From NCBI GenBank assembly GCA_001600495.1, contig BCKE01000045.1:195407-259406 (forward strand): a DNA stretch of 64,000 bases, given 5' to 3'. This document shows positions 20,001 to 27,350 of this stretch, one piece after another. Source of the stretch: Pilasporangium apinafurcum (lineage: Eukaryota > Oomycota > Peronosporomycetes > Pythiales > Pythiaceae). The position numbers and the translations under genes are program-made. Numbering within the stretch: the first letter of the stretch is position 1; each line of letters begins with the position of its first letter. Under the pieces are notes generated by a model that searched no databases, was not told where the DNA came from, and saw only the letters and a list, made by a program, of their open reading frames with translations.

Positions 20001-22342
20001 GGGACAAACACATACGGAAGCTCTGTATCATCTGGATTGGTCTTATCATGTAAGAGAGATACACCAGGCGTTCCAAATCGACGGAGTCGTTGGTATAACG
20101 GAGAGTTTTTGTCGACTATGATGGGCGATTGTCTGTCTAGACACGTGAAAGACATACCTTGCCCCCGGTGCAGCACTTTACTAACAAGGCCGGAACCATC
20201 CGATGCGAAAGTGTATTTCAATTGCGAGCCACCAGGCTGTAGTTCCGCGATCTGAAATTCTACACCTGGTAGGTTGTCCAGAATTTCATGAAATATATCT
20301 GAGATAACGTCGTTTAGACCACGCAAAGCATCAGCCGACGGTGTCAAACTCAATGACTGATACTTCTGGGTTATCTTAACCGCGGACAATTGACGATGCA
20401 ATCCACGAGTTTCCCGTCCACGCACACAGACGATATTTTGGTTAGTAATCGCAACCGCTCGTTTAAGAAAACTTATGCTAACATCTGGTACCTCGAATTG
20501 ATCAGGCCAATCAACCTCCAGTACGTATTGCACACCTATCGGGCGTCGTTGGACTTCTTGGAGTAATAATATTAAAGCATTGGGTGTTGTAAGTTTCATT
20601 GTCGCTGGAGTACAGGGTGAGGCAGCACCTGTTGAAGATAGATTCCCGTGCTGAAGCTGCTCCAGCAACCGTCGCAGCTGGAAATGCTTGGCATTCATTT
20701 TCCGAATGGGCAATAGCTGTCGTAGTTGCTGCCACGATACGCTTTGGAACGTCCGATCCGCCCACGCAATGGTGTAATCTGCCCTTTCACAGAGTGAAAT
20801 TGAGGTAGATGCACCTGACGCACTTTTCCTTTGTCGTGTTTCTGGTTTAAGGTTAATTTTGACGATATTACCCTCTACCAACGCGCCATCCCTCGCTACG
20901 TTTTCCTTGTATAGCACCACGCGCTTCATCTGTCGTTCGTTCCAGTGAAGGAACGGCGCCAACCGATCATCAGGAACCTGTGTTGACGCCATTACACATA
21001 TTGCTGCGTTGCTTTCGATTTTCCATATGGTAACACGATCGATAAACGAGAGAGACTGTGTTATCCCGCGCAATAGAGTTTCGTAAAGATCAAATATTGT
21101 ACAGGATTGATTTTGAGTCACCTTGGTCAATTCACGGTGCCAATGAACTCTTCGATAGCTATCTAAAAAGGCGCCAGAACTCACTGAAACGTTTTGAAGG
21201 AATGACATGGTATCTGGGTCATCATGGAAATATTGTGGAGTAGTGGACAAGTGAAGCATTTGTCCACGCTTGAGTGCACGAATGAGCTCAATTAGTTTCT
21301 TTCGTGACGCAATTTTAAGGTTGCGGAATGCTGGTTTGTGCTGCAGGTCATGGTCAGTCAATGAAATGAATTGATAACCGGTAAGCTTGAATTTTCTCAA
21401 TTCTAATGCTGCGTCTTTGACGTGCATGCGCACGAGAAAGTGATACAATTCGTCAGACGTCATGGCTTCAGGTTGCAGACGACCCGCTTTGCGACATGAG
21501 TCTAGTGATAACACACCAATAGCCGTCATCTGCTGTTGTTGTTGATCCTGAGAGCCACTGAGCAGAGGGAAACACGCAAATGGACCAGTGACGGTTGTGG
21601 GCGTGAAGCGATGCACTTGTAAAGCCTCAGCAATGTCATCTACTACAATTGGCTGTAATGAGCTCATTGCCTCCGCGGTAATTGTGTGATGTGGCTGCTG
21701 ACTGGATGAAGGATCTTTCTCATCATGTTCTGCTGGATCTGATTGAGGGTGTACGCTATTGGATGATGGACACGAGATTACTTGATGAAGCATCGAGCTC
21801 TTGGATGAGCACGCAACAAATCGAACGAGTGGGTCTGAAGATATTGTCGCAGAATGGAGAGGGATTCGCTCATACATGCCTAGGTAAATATCAGACTCAT
21901 TCAGACACGCCTGCACAGCATTGACAATCTGTCGCTGGGTTTGTAACAGCGTGGGTAGCTTGACCGACATATCAGAAATCCAATCGGGGACAATTACCGG
22001 CTGTATATGCTCTAATTCGTCCACTTTCTGCCTAAGCTGATAGAAATACTCCTCCAGGCGCAGTAAGGTCCGCTGGAATGTCATACGCGCCGTAATACTG
22101 CGCTCAATGGCGAGTGAGTAAATCTGCGGTGTGGCATCGATTGCTGATCCTGAAAGAGATGCTGCTTCAGAGGTGGCAGCAAGATCCGCAATGAGATGTG
22201 CACTCCGCGTACGTCGCGCACATCGTACTTCTTCCTTGGCTTGCGTATCGTCATTGACAGTATCAACGCGGAAATGATGCCGCAGATGGGTCGGAATAAA
22301 TTCATACAATTGTTCTAACGTCGGTACACGACCTTCAGTCAT
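14030..22342 (-). CDS. Giant multi-GAF protein with SAM, IQ and EF-hand motifs
   Basis: An uninterrupted frame of 2,770 residues from the first true ATG at 22342. I see no intron. A SAM-like helical domain lies at about 300-365 (DELYHFLVRMHVKDAALELR...LTDHDL). Several GAF-type units are spread over about residues 90-2000. Each contains a V-P-(L/I)-x-x-x-x-(V/I)GV(L/F)S(V/L)(D/N) strand pattern: IGVLSLDS, VGVFSVNRF, IGVLAIDNM, VGILSVDTF and HILCADSM. Three to four end in a similar GVVDFLxxMAxxLAxxI helix. Two to three IQ motifs (AIVLQCHYRCASAKK, ALTIQCAFRQYLARRR, AIKVQRAFRLKLMRRK) lie at about 2490-2560. A pair of EF-hands lies at about 2655-2715: the second loop, DSDHSGAISFEE, is canonical, while the first is degenerate. 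GAF domains bind cyclic nucleotides or other small ligands, IQ motifs bind calmodulin, and EF-hands bind Ca2+. It looks like a ligand- and calcium-responsive scaffold. No kinase, cyclase or phosphodiesterase domain is evident. Confidence 0.85.
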   Translation of the reverse strand: MTEGRVPTLEQLYEFIPTHLRHHFRVDTVNDDTQAKEEVRCARRTRSAHLIADLAATSEAASLSGSAIDATPQIYSLAIERSITARMTFQRTLLRLEEYFYQLRQKVDELEHIQPVIVPDWISDMSVKLPTLLQTQRQIVNAVQACLNESDIYLGMYERIPLHSATISSDPLVRFVACSSKSSMLHQVISCPSSNSVHPQSDPAEHDEKDPSSSQQPHHTITAEAMSSLQPIVVDDIAEALQVHRFTPTTVTGPFACFPLLSGSQDQQQQQMTAIGVLSLDSCRKAGRLQPEAMTSDELYHFLVRMHVKDAALELRKFKLTGYQFISLTDHDLQHKPAFRNLKIASRKKLIELIRALKRGQMLHLSTTPQYFHDDPDTMSFLQNVSVSSGAFLDSYRRVHWHRELTKVTQNQSCTIFDLYETLLRGITQSLSFIDRVTIWKIESNAAICVMASTQVPDDRLAPFLHWNERQMKRVVLYKENVARDGALVEGNIVKINLKPETRQRKSASGASTSISLCERADYTIAWADRTFQSVSWQQLRQLLPIRKMNAKHFQLRRLLEQLQHGNLSSTGAASPCTPATMKLTTPNALILLLQEVQRRPIGVQYVLEVDWPDQFEVPDVSISFLKRAVAITNQNIVCVRGRETRGLHRQLSAVKITQKYQSLSLTPSADALRGLNDVISDIFHEILDNLPGVEFQIAELQPGGSQLKYTFASDGSGLVSKVLHRGQGMSFTCLDRQSPIIVDKNSPLYQRLRRFGTPGVSLLHDKTNPDDTELPYVFVPLLYEDCAVGVFSVNRFTAVPKGRKDEDHPEAGIVEYLQSLAKSLARIIYLKRRSHTLHQLYRLAEEPIRSPQQLFFHACRVLRDVIVGTWKVQVIEIDFERGKSTLVYDFMEAERAKEHTRDFDLVIPLSLRINELLIDTIMAHFHLTRGEVNEIRNLIQEQAQARNDMMSQYRNMMVMDSSTGVMTASERKRIEEMYIRDKYFFLKLFGKGASIPKSAEGSNFKKSFVDGRLSNENYVKHALSVFVVSKTFFYCSVGSLALPASNVFVTAISLPQYHSSCEQLYVDQVTQVFSKLLNDLQLRVERSQERVATLQQFKSICEQILEKTLTKLASAATSSSIMKAWQSRQPHPFEPIEELDIEGNTQLQQHAIELIEAVLHGPNVYIALLEPSLRVLRYTSASKTSVMKGKKLRHGVGVSFDALEMQNAVVITGDETNDVETSTPVQQRLKRVRFYTKEPEKQKWPFIVVPIGRIGVLAIDNMEKYERLAGERQPEIGVVDFLRQMATEFAHVIEKTRQHTVMHRRMLREEALTRVLTACENLKTPTSSVYLQHIVLQQIENALNGVDAYIGMVQPLCDKIVFTSASSHSQMENQVVDTIDSVSFKVFVTQRPLVIHQLQHYRRNNDRNCDNEPKLKFFKSLTDVSGPFVCIPIPFVGILSVDTFPGAAGGIYSPQFPEHGVVDWLAHMANHLGDHIRTRNAIATKKLLPTLFHGNKTTFEKLFHAILEQISINIPCAEELQVLAYKHDSWDDAQSSPHAVLTRSNITKEAYTSPTVSIQDWAERIKLYVRQQQDDREPVSDETNDKLCCSALHDSPEILIVRCADTRDVEDNNGALCVTTIVIRRVHGVTWSYDIEFLQSILPLINDLIRQINVRVEGIVARRMTLLELDRISHKIEQNPSAKDAVESLPMVLCGSLDMIANALSPIETCDVYIGEQQVGGEELRFICASNHSLMQGVSVDLLVPENRTMVAIQSLEHQQTTIVHLLDGMNGKTLRSLSTKKVQRVFLVIPMGDNHILCADSMGMEAFDQKTKRLETDVVAFFGMCAHKLQDLILSTRYRYSYVQLISLKTQRHANFRYFFAAVLEILRRDLVGLHSQQILSLGKDFTCDFHVEAWQGSPTRRPIMTLPEHFCYVNDCEKDLIQQKVHFERYLTLPMPNLPRTLDDSRSCSQPVEGVEKRGAFACPCMATMLDSGMTKVSPRVALCVFGHDAKHYFRTRSEISTVVSFTRQQHQYFFAFAAVAADVFTHVYRSSVLYSFSVELLIYVKERFNVKDGGLVVSIERDHSGVSGADDLKEKRPTADEFTPIVLFAAQEGKYRQNFMLQGKLRTKMEQFYRSNAPFAIYVIKKPQQVPSSVPLTTVDAALNNETKRKTTEILVKAKKDPSPVSFFKRPAFMQPRKKKQPLVTSKLKADLDQTAPSQPLLLQQTSEQCLSCHVLIRALDYQHRTEILAFDITRTSREATKVLELHLQQLQTEANSQVRTFVTNPPRGDEHMSDTVSGGFYLSSMLAKARNDFLQRVLFLETDMRRYLTGVHPTSREDFGVPAAGTSNIHRPLPLPHIRGTATGVDAPVFSDENPIFFDAGLAITRVAMTLCGVKKEALSQMEKTQLLADCLRMNIKQKLLVLDPTDKSQWSVIMRARTCLQVHAKVLERLPFPSNSSTPSAAAQASIYSIWTLAVALVSIVKYLKHLDDEESQKTRALAKKAIVLQCHYRCASAKKTLRRLRREYAAALTIQCAFRQYLARRRALFMKWTRSAIKVQRAFRLKLMRRKGGRQQQRLRAELHAITNKYGALAHSVSGEVDSVDAEQWRVGMDTFDSFRAYIESKVGKEQLRHEENIMMNRHAELAKEREHLPAETRMLEEWRDLFELLDIIGTGELNRETMREMMARLHIPLESDECDDVLSMMDSDHSGAISFEEFTRWFAHEFPVLKKRSKDCGVVSKRDWQWIIHSSAESALRKRWQAMRLGRQTLNTGNKEESGTAARKEI

Positions 22343-22563
22343 TGCAATAGCGGTCAACACATGCTATCGTTACTCATCCACATCCAGCAATAACTCGGAG
22401 CCTTCGCTGCTTACCCTGCATGCGACCATTAACAATGCAGCTCGCCGGTTCAAATGATCACCAAATTACGTCACTATTCATTTTAGTGACGTATCGAAAC
22501 ACATTCTTTTCGATAAAGTACGATTCGTGATGTCCAATTTGCCAAGCATTGCTGGACAACAAC
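22343..22563. promoter_or_regulatory. Short divergent promoter between GAF giant and methionyl-tRNA synthetase
   Basis: Only 221 bp separate the two start codons on opposite strands, so both promoters and both 5' UTRs must share this stretch. An octamer TTAGTGACGTA containing a CRE-like TGACGT core lies at about 22482-22492. No TATA box is obvious. Confidence 0.45.
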
Positions 22564-24520
22564 ATGCTGCGCATTGCTCGACGCGCCCTGCAGTGTCCAG
22601 GCGGCTACACTGCACAGCCGCGCGCACTGCAATGGTCTACTCGAGCACATGTGCACAACAATGTCTCGGCTTCCTCCACTTCCTCGACGGTATACATCAC
22701 GACGCCCATCTTCTACGTAAATGCGTCACCACACATTGGCCACGTACACTCGGCAGTGCTAGCAGATGCGCTGGCGCGATGGTTCCAGGTCAAAAATCGA
22801 CGTGTACTCTTCACAACAGGCACAGATGAGCATGGCCTCAAAGTGCAAGAAGCAGCAGAGAAGAGCGGCACCACCAACTATCAGCAATTCTGTGATGACG
22901 TTTCCAGTCGCTTCGACAAGATCTTCCAGCAAGCAAACGTCAACTACAGCCGCTTCATCCGCACGAGCGAACCAGACCACCACAAGGCAGTGGAGACATT
23001 CTGGCGTGTGATCCAGGAGAATGGACATATCTATTTAGGCGAACATGAAGCCTGGTATTGCAAGTCTGATGAGTCATTTCTGACAGAAATCCAAGTAGAG
23101 GATGTAGTTGATGCACAAGGCAACAAATACAAAATCTCCAAAGAAAGTGGTCATCGTGTAGAGAAAATCAGCGAGGAAAACTATAAATTCCAGCTTTCCG
23201 CATTCCAAGACCGCCTCTTGCAATGGTTGGACAGCTCTCCAACCGTAATTGTTCCCAAATCGCGCCATAACGAAGTTCGTGCCGCTATTCAAGCAGGATT
23301 ACGCGATGTCTCGGTCTCTCGCTTGAGCGAGAAGATCCAGTGGGCAATTAAAGTACCAGGCGATGACAGCCACTGTGTCTACGTGTGGTTGGATGCGCTC
23401 ACCAACTATTTGACCTCGGCTGGCTATCCTGGTAGCATCGACGGTGTCTGGCCAGCAGATTATCACATCGTTGGCAAAGACATTCTCAAATTCCACGCCA
23501 TCTATTGGCCAGCGTTTCTCATGGCCGCGGGGCTTCCGTTGCCCAAGCGCGTGGTAGCGCATGCCCACTGGACGGTGGACAATGTTAAAATGTCGAAAAG
23601 TCTTGGCAATGTTGTTGACCCTCACGAGATGCTTGCAAAGTACGGCTCCGATTTCGTCCGCTACTTTCTGCTGCGCGAGGGTGTGCTAAATGACGACGGT
23701 GACTTCAATACCGATCTCCTAGAAGACCGAGTGAACAGTGAATTAGCTGATACGTTAGGTAACCTTGCATCAAGAAGCACAGGTAAATCAGTGCTGATCA
23801 ATGGTGAGGTGCCTAAGCAGCCACAGAACCTAAACGAACAGGATAAGGAGCTGATCGCGCGTGGTAAAGCACTGGGTGCACAGGTCGAGAGATATTTTGA
23901 GGCTCCTGATGTAAGTGGTTTTATGTTGAATTGTCTTGACACATGGATATCACACTGATCTTTTGCTTGCACTTTGTAGTTCAGCAACGGTCTGAAGGAG
24001 ATTGTGTTTTTTCTCCACGACGTTAACCGGTGCGTTGCTGCGGGCATTTAGCCTAAGATTGAACGATGCAAATGGCACCATCAGTCTCTTTATTTTGCTG
24101 ACTCTCGCTTTATGCAGCTATTTCTCCTCAAATGAACCGTGGGTTCTTGCAAAGACACTGCGTACTGCAACCGATACGAATACAGACGAATACAAAGCCA
24201 CAAAGGAGCGGCTCGACACCATTCTCTATCTCTCCATTGATGCCGTGCGAATCAGCGGTAGGTGATAGCTGTGTCCTTTTTCCTCTATTGACAGAACCAA
24301 ACTTACAATGCTCATGGACATGATTCTGATGCAAAATGAAGCCATTCTTCTACAGCCAATTGTTCCAATCGCTGCCTGTAAGATCCTCGACTTCCTCCAA
24401 GTCCCTCAAACCAAACGTTCCTTCACACAGGCAACGCTTATGTGTCAAGAACCAGACCACATAGGGACAGTCTTGGACAACTCCAAGTCTTTTGTTGCGT
24501 TCCCTAAATTACGCAAATAA
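22564..24520 (+). CDS. Methionyl-tRNA synthetase, organellar type
   Basis: Exons 22564-23910, 23980-24029, 24118-24257 and 24342-24520 give 571 residues. It charges tRNA(Met). The class-I signatures are clear: ITTPIFYVNASPHIGHVHSA (HIGH loop) and VDNVKMSKSLGNVVDP (KMSKS loop). The connective peptide has WYCKSDESF but no paired zinc-knuckle cysteines, as in short bacterial/mitochondrial MetRS. The anticodon-binding helical domain is in the last exons (YLSIDAVRIS | AILLQPIVPIAACKIL); reading across the 24258-24341 intron restores this conserved junction. The first ATG gives an Arg-rich, acid-free presequence (MLRIARRALQ...), so mitochondrial import is expected. The start at 22564 is used because the open frame upstream of it has only non-ATG codons. 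Confidence 0.95.
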
Positions 24521-24550
24521 TGGTTTTGTTCATAAATAAAGCGCTTCTTA

Positions 24551-24571
24551 AATACGGATTAGATCCGTATT
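24551..24571. repeat. Perfect 9-bp hairpin just after the MetRS gene
   Basis: AATACGGAT and ATCCGTATT are exact complements around a TAG loop, 30 bp past the stop codon. It probably lies in the 3' UTR or near the poly(A) site. A role in 3' end formation is only a guess. Confidence 0.5.
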
Positions 24572-24616
24572 TTGTGACTCTTTGTACAATTGTGGGGTAA
24601 TTGAAATGACTGCAAC

Positions 24617-24630
24617 GCTCATTCATTACC
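24617..24630 (+). promoter_or_regulatory. Oomycete initiator-like motif upstream of the PH-EDR2 gene
   Basis: GCTCATTCATTACC matches the GCTCATT half of the oomycete core promoter initiator, about 70 bp before the start codon. It is a motif match only. Confidence 0.35.
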
Positions 24631-24699
24631 GCATTGGTGCAACCGCGCGGAGATCGACGAGGCAGTGAGTTGACGAAGGAAAGCTCACTGTGTTATGTG

Positions 24700-27240
24700 A
24701 TGATGCAGATACCAGTACCAATATTGATCGAGACAGAAGAAAACACTACCGCTAACTCCACAAATACTGCCGCATTGCTGTCTCCTCTGGTGGATCCGCT
24801 GACCTCACATATAACGACTGCTCACCAGTCTGGTAGTGAGTCTGCGTCTGCCACTATCATTGCAACAACCGTGAAGCGTACACCGATCAAGTGCGGCTAT
24901 CTGTTCAAACAAAGCTCCGGCAAGTGGAAACGTAAGCGCTGGAACCAGCGGTGGTTCGTACTCGACCACGAAACGGGCATCCTCAAGTACTTTCGCCACG
25001 CGTCGTTTCCTGAGACAGTACCGTTCCGTCAGGATACATATGGACAATTGCAGCTCAAGCAGCACGGCGTGTCACTCGTTATTCAGGGTGATCTACCGAG
25101 AGGTGTGCCGACACCGTTCTGCTTCACGATATCGGGCAAAGATCATCCCCAGTTCCGAATTTGCGCGGATACGAACATAGAATTTCAAGAATGGACTAGC
25201 GCCATTTCTGCAGTGATGAATCCGCAGCGGCGGGTTGCCAATAGCGATAACGATGGTTATGATGTCGACTCTTTCCATTTGAATGCAGCTGTGGAGGACG
25301 ATATGCACTGCGCTGCTCTAATAAGCGGATCCTCCGATGCTGAATCATCACCAACATCGAAGCACTTTAGTGCCAAGATCGACACTACCACGAGTCATGA
25401 ATTGAAAGATGGAGGTTCCTATCGACCAATTACGAAGCGAATCAGTGCCATAGATAAGGTTGGTTGGCAGTATATTCTGGAAACTGTCGTGAGTACTTGC
25501 AGATTGAGTAATATTTGTATTTGCAACTGATGAACAGATAAAAAGATTCACCATTGGCCAGAGTACGATGGCACTGGCTCTGGTGAATCCCGTCGCAGGT
25601 ACCTTTCCCTTTCTGCACTGGTTTTTCTTGCTATGGTTTGTTTCTGCCCGTAACTGATGAACTCATGTGCATGTTGACTGCGGTAGCGCTCATTAAATTT
25701 GGCAGTTTAGAGCAAATCTGCGCGGGCGTATTTATTATCAACGCATTATGTGTGTGGCTATTGTGGTTTCGAGAATCAGCAAAGTCGACATTCGTGCCTT
25801 CCACCAACATGAACCCAACACACGAAGATACTTCGTTTGATGAAAATGAACACGCAAACGGGGTACTTCATCATACGGTAATCAAACGTCATACACCGAG
25901 TACTAATCCTGTCATCCCAAGTACAGTAACACCACTCCCCGCAAAAGTCTCAGGAAGGGTGAACGGTAATGGCTTTGTCATTGCAATCAATGAGGCTCTT
26001 TAGTTGTGTTGCTCATGGATGTGTATCTCCCATATTTTGTGTGGAAAGGATTAAAAGTTTTAGCTGGAACTTCTGTGAAAATGTGTGCGCCAGCACCAGA
26101 GGAGATCATTCCCGGATGTTGGACGCACATACATGCCTCACGATTTAATGTTCGTCAAGGTACGCACAGTTGTTTCATGTAGGCGATCGATAGTATATTT
26201 TGTTATTCTTATCGTTGCCGTGGTCATATTGGTTGATTAGGTCCAAACTATCGCAAAACAAAGCTGAAGGCGCCCTCCTCTGCAGCTTTACTAGATCTGG
26301 TTGGAATTGACGTTTATCAGGTACTCCACTTGTTTTATTTGGCTGTGTCGTCTTCTGCATAGCTCCCTAATACACTCAATTTACATGATCAGTCGGATAT
26401 TAAAATCGACAACGTTGGAAGCGTTGTTGATCTATCCAGTCTCAAGACTCCAGCGTGAGTAACGATCTTTAGTATGAATACCCTGCATATTACCGTATCT
26501 AATCTCTGCTCTGCACAATAACGACGTGATATCTGATTCAGCGGAAAACTGGATCTCTTTATTGTAAATTGCCAGGTTCCAAGCTATCAACCATCCAATC
26601 CATTGTGGGGAGAAAAGCAAGGCAATGGTCCAGGGTTTAACTTCATCACCTATTTTTCGATCCCCGACTCTGTGCGGAGCATGCTGAATGAAGAATCCCC
26701 ATCACATCAGGCTGTTCAGGTTCGTTGTTCACGCTTCAACATTCGTTATTGTTGACGCACATACTCTAATACTGTGGCATATTCACCAGCTACTCAAGCG
26801 ATTTCTTCAAGAAGATAGTTGCGTGGTACGTACTGATGTCTCTCTTTTAGATTGGATTGAAGTTTTTTTGTATTTATTCTCAAAATTGCCATCAGCGTGA
26901 GCGATTTAAGGCTATTGGCATCGTAGTGAACCCACAAGAGCAGCGTCTTGGTCGAACGGAACGACATTTGCTCGAAACATACAATGGCCAACCTATTCTC
27001 ACGCGTCCACAACATCGGTTTTATGAGGGCGAAGGATACTTTGAGGTGGATGTAGATGCGCATGAGTTCAACTATGTCGCACGAAGAGGGTTAGTTGGAG
27101 TTGCAGAACATTTTCGTAACATGATAGTCGATTTTGGCTTCGTGTTGGAAGGGCAGGACGACCAAGAACTGCCTGAGCAGATTTTGGGGAGTGTTCGTTT
27201 ATGTAAGATCGATGTGAGACATGCTCCGCAGATTTCATAA
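24700..27240 (+). CDS. PH plus EDR2-C (DUF1336) lipid-binding-type protein
   Basis: Nine exons (24700-25488, 25538-25598, 25687-25920, 26004-26159, 26241-26320, 26393-26454, 26542-26719, 26790-26825, 26896-27240) give 646 residues. The third exon end is the least certain, since two donors fit the phase. The PH domain is at about 65-175: CGYLFKQSSGKWKRKRWNQR then WFVLDHETGILKYF, with the closing Trp in FQEWTSAISAV. A hydrophobic segment near 285-310 (FIINALCVWLLWF) may be membrane-associated. From about 390 to the end is the EDR2 C-terminal domain: CWTHIHASRFNVRQGPNYRK, FIVNCQVPSYQPSNPLWG, GPGFNFITYFSIPD, RFKAIGIVVNPQEQRLGRTE and VLEGQDDQELPEQILGSVRL. In plants EDR2 combines PH, START and this domain and is a negative regulator of defence-related cell death. 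Here a START domain is not evident between PH and EDR2-C. Confidence 0.88.
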
Positions 27241-27350
27241 AACAATCAAAGGTTCATGGCATTTGTATGATGTGAACATCGTATACTTGGTAAAAAAATG
27301 TATACAAATATTTCTCAATGCAAACTAATTCATTTCAGGCCGATATGCTT

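Noticed and set aside
24262-24294. 33-nt intron in the MetRS gene
   Set aside because: Too short for this genome; the 84-nt intron 24258-24341 restores the conserved RIS-AILLQPIVP junction.
25966-26003. 38-nt intron in the PH-EDR2 gene
   Set aside because: A donor at 25921 in the same phase gives an 83-nt intron like the others.
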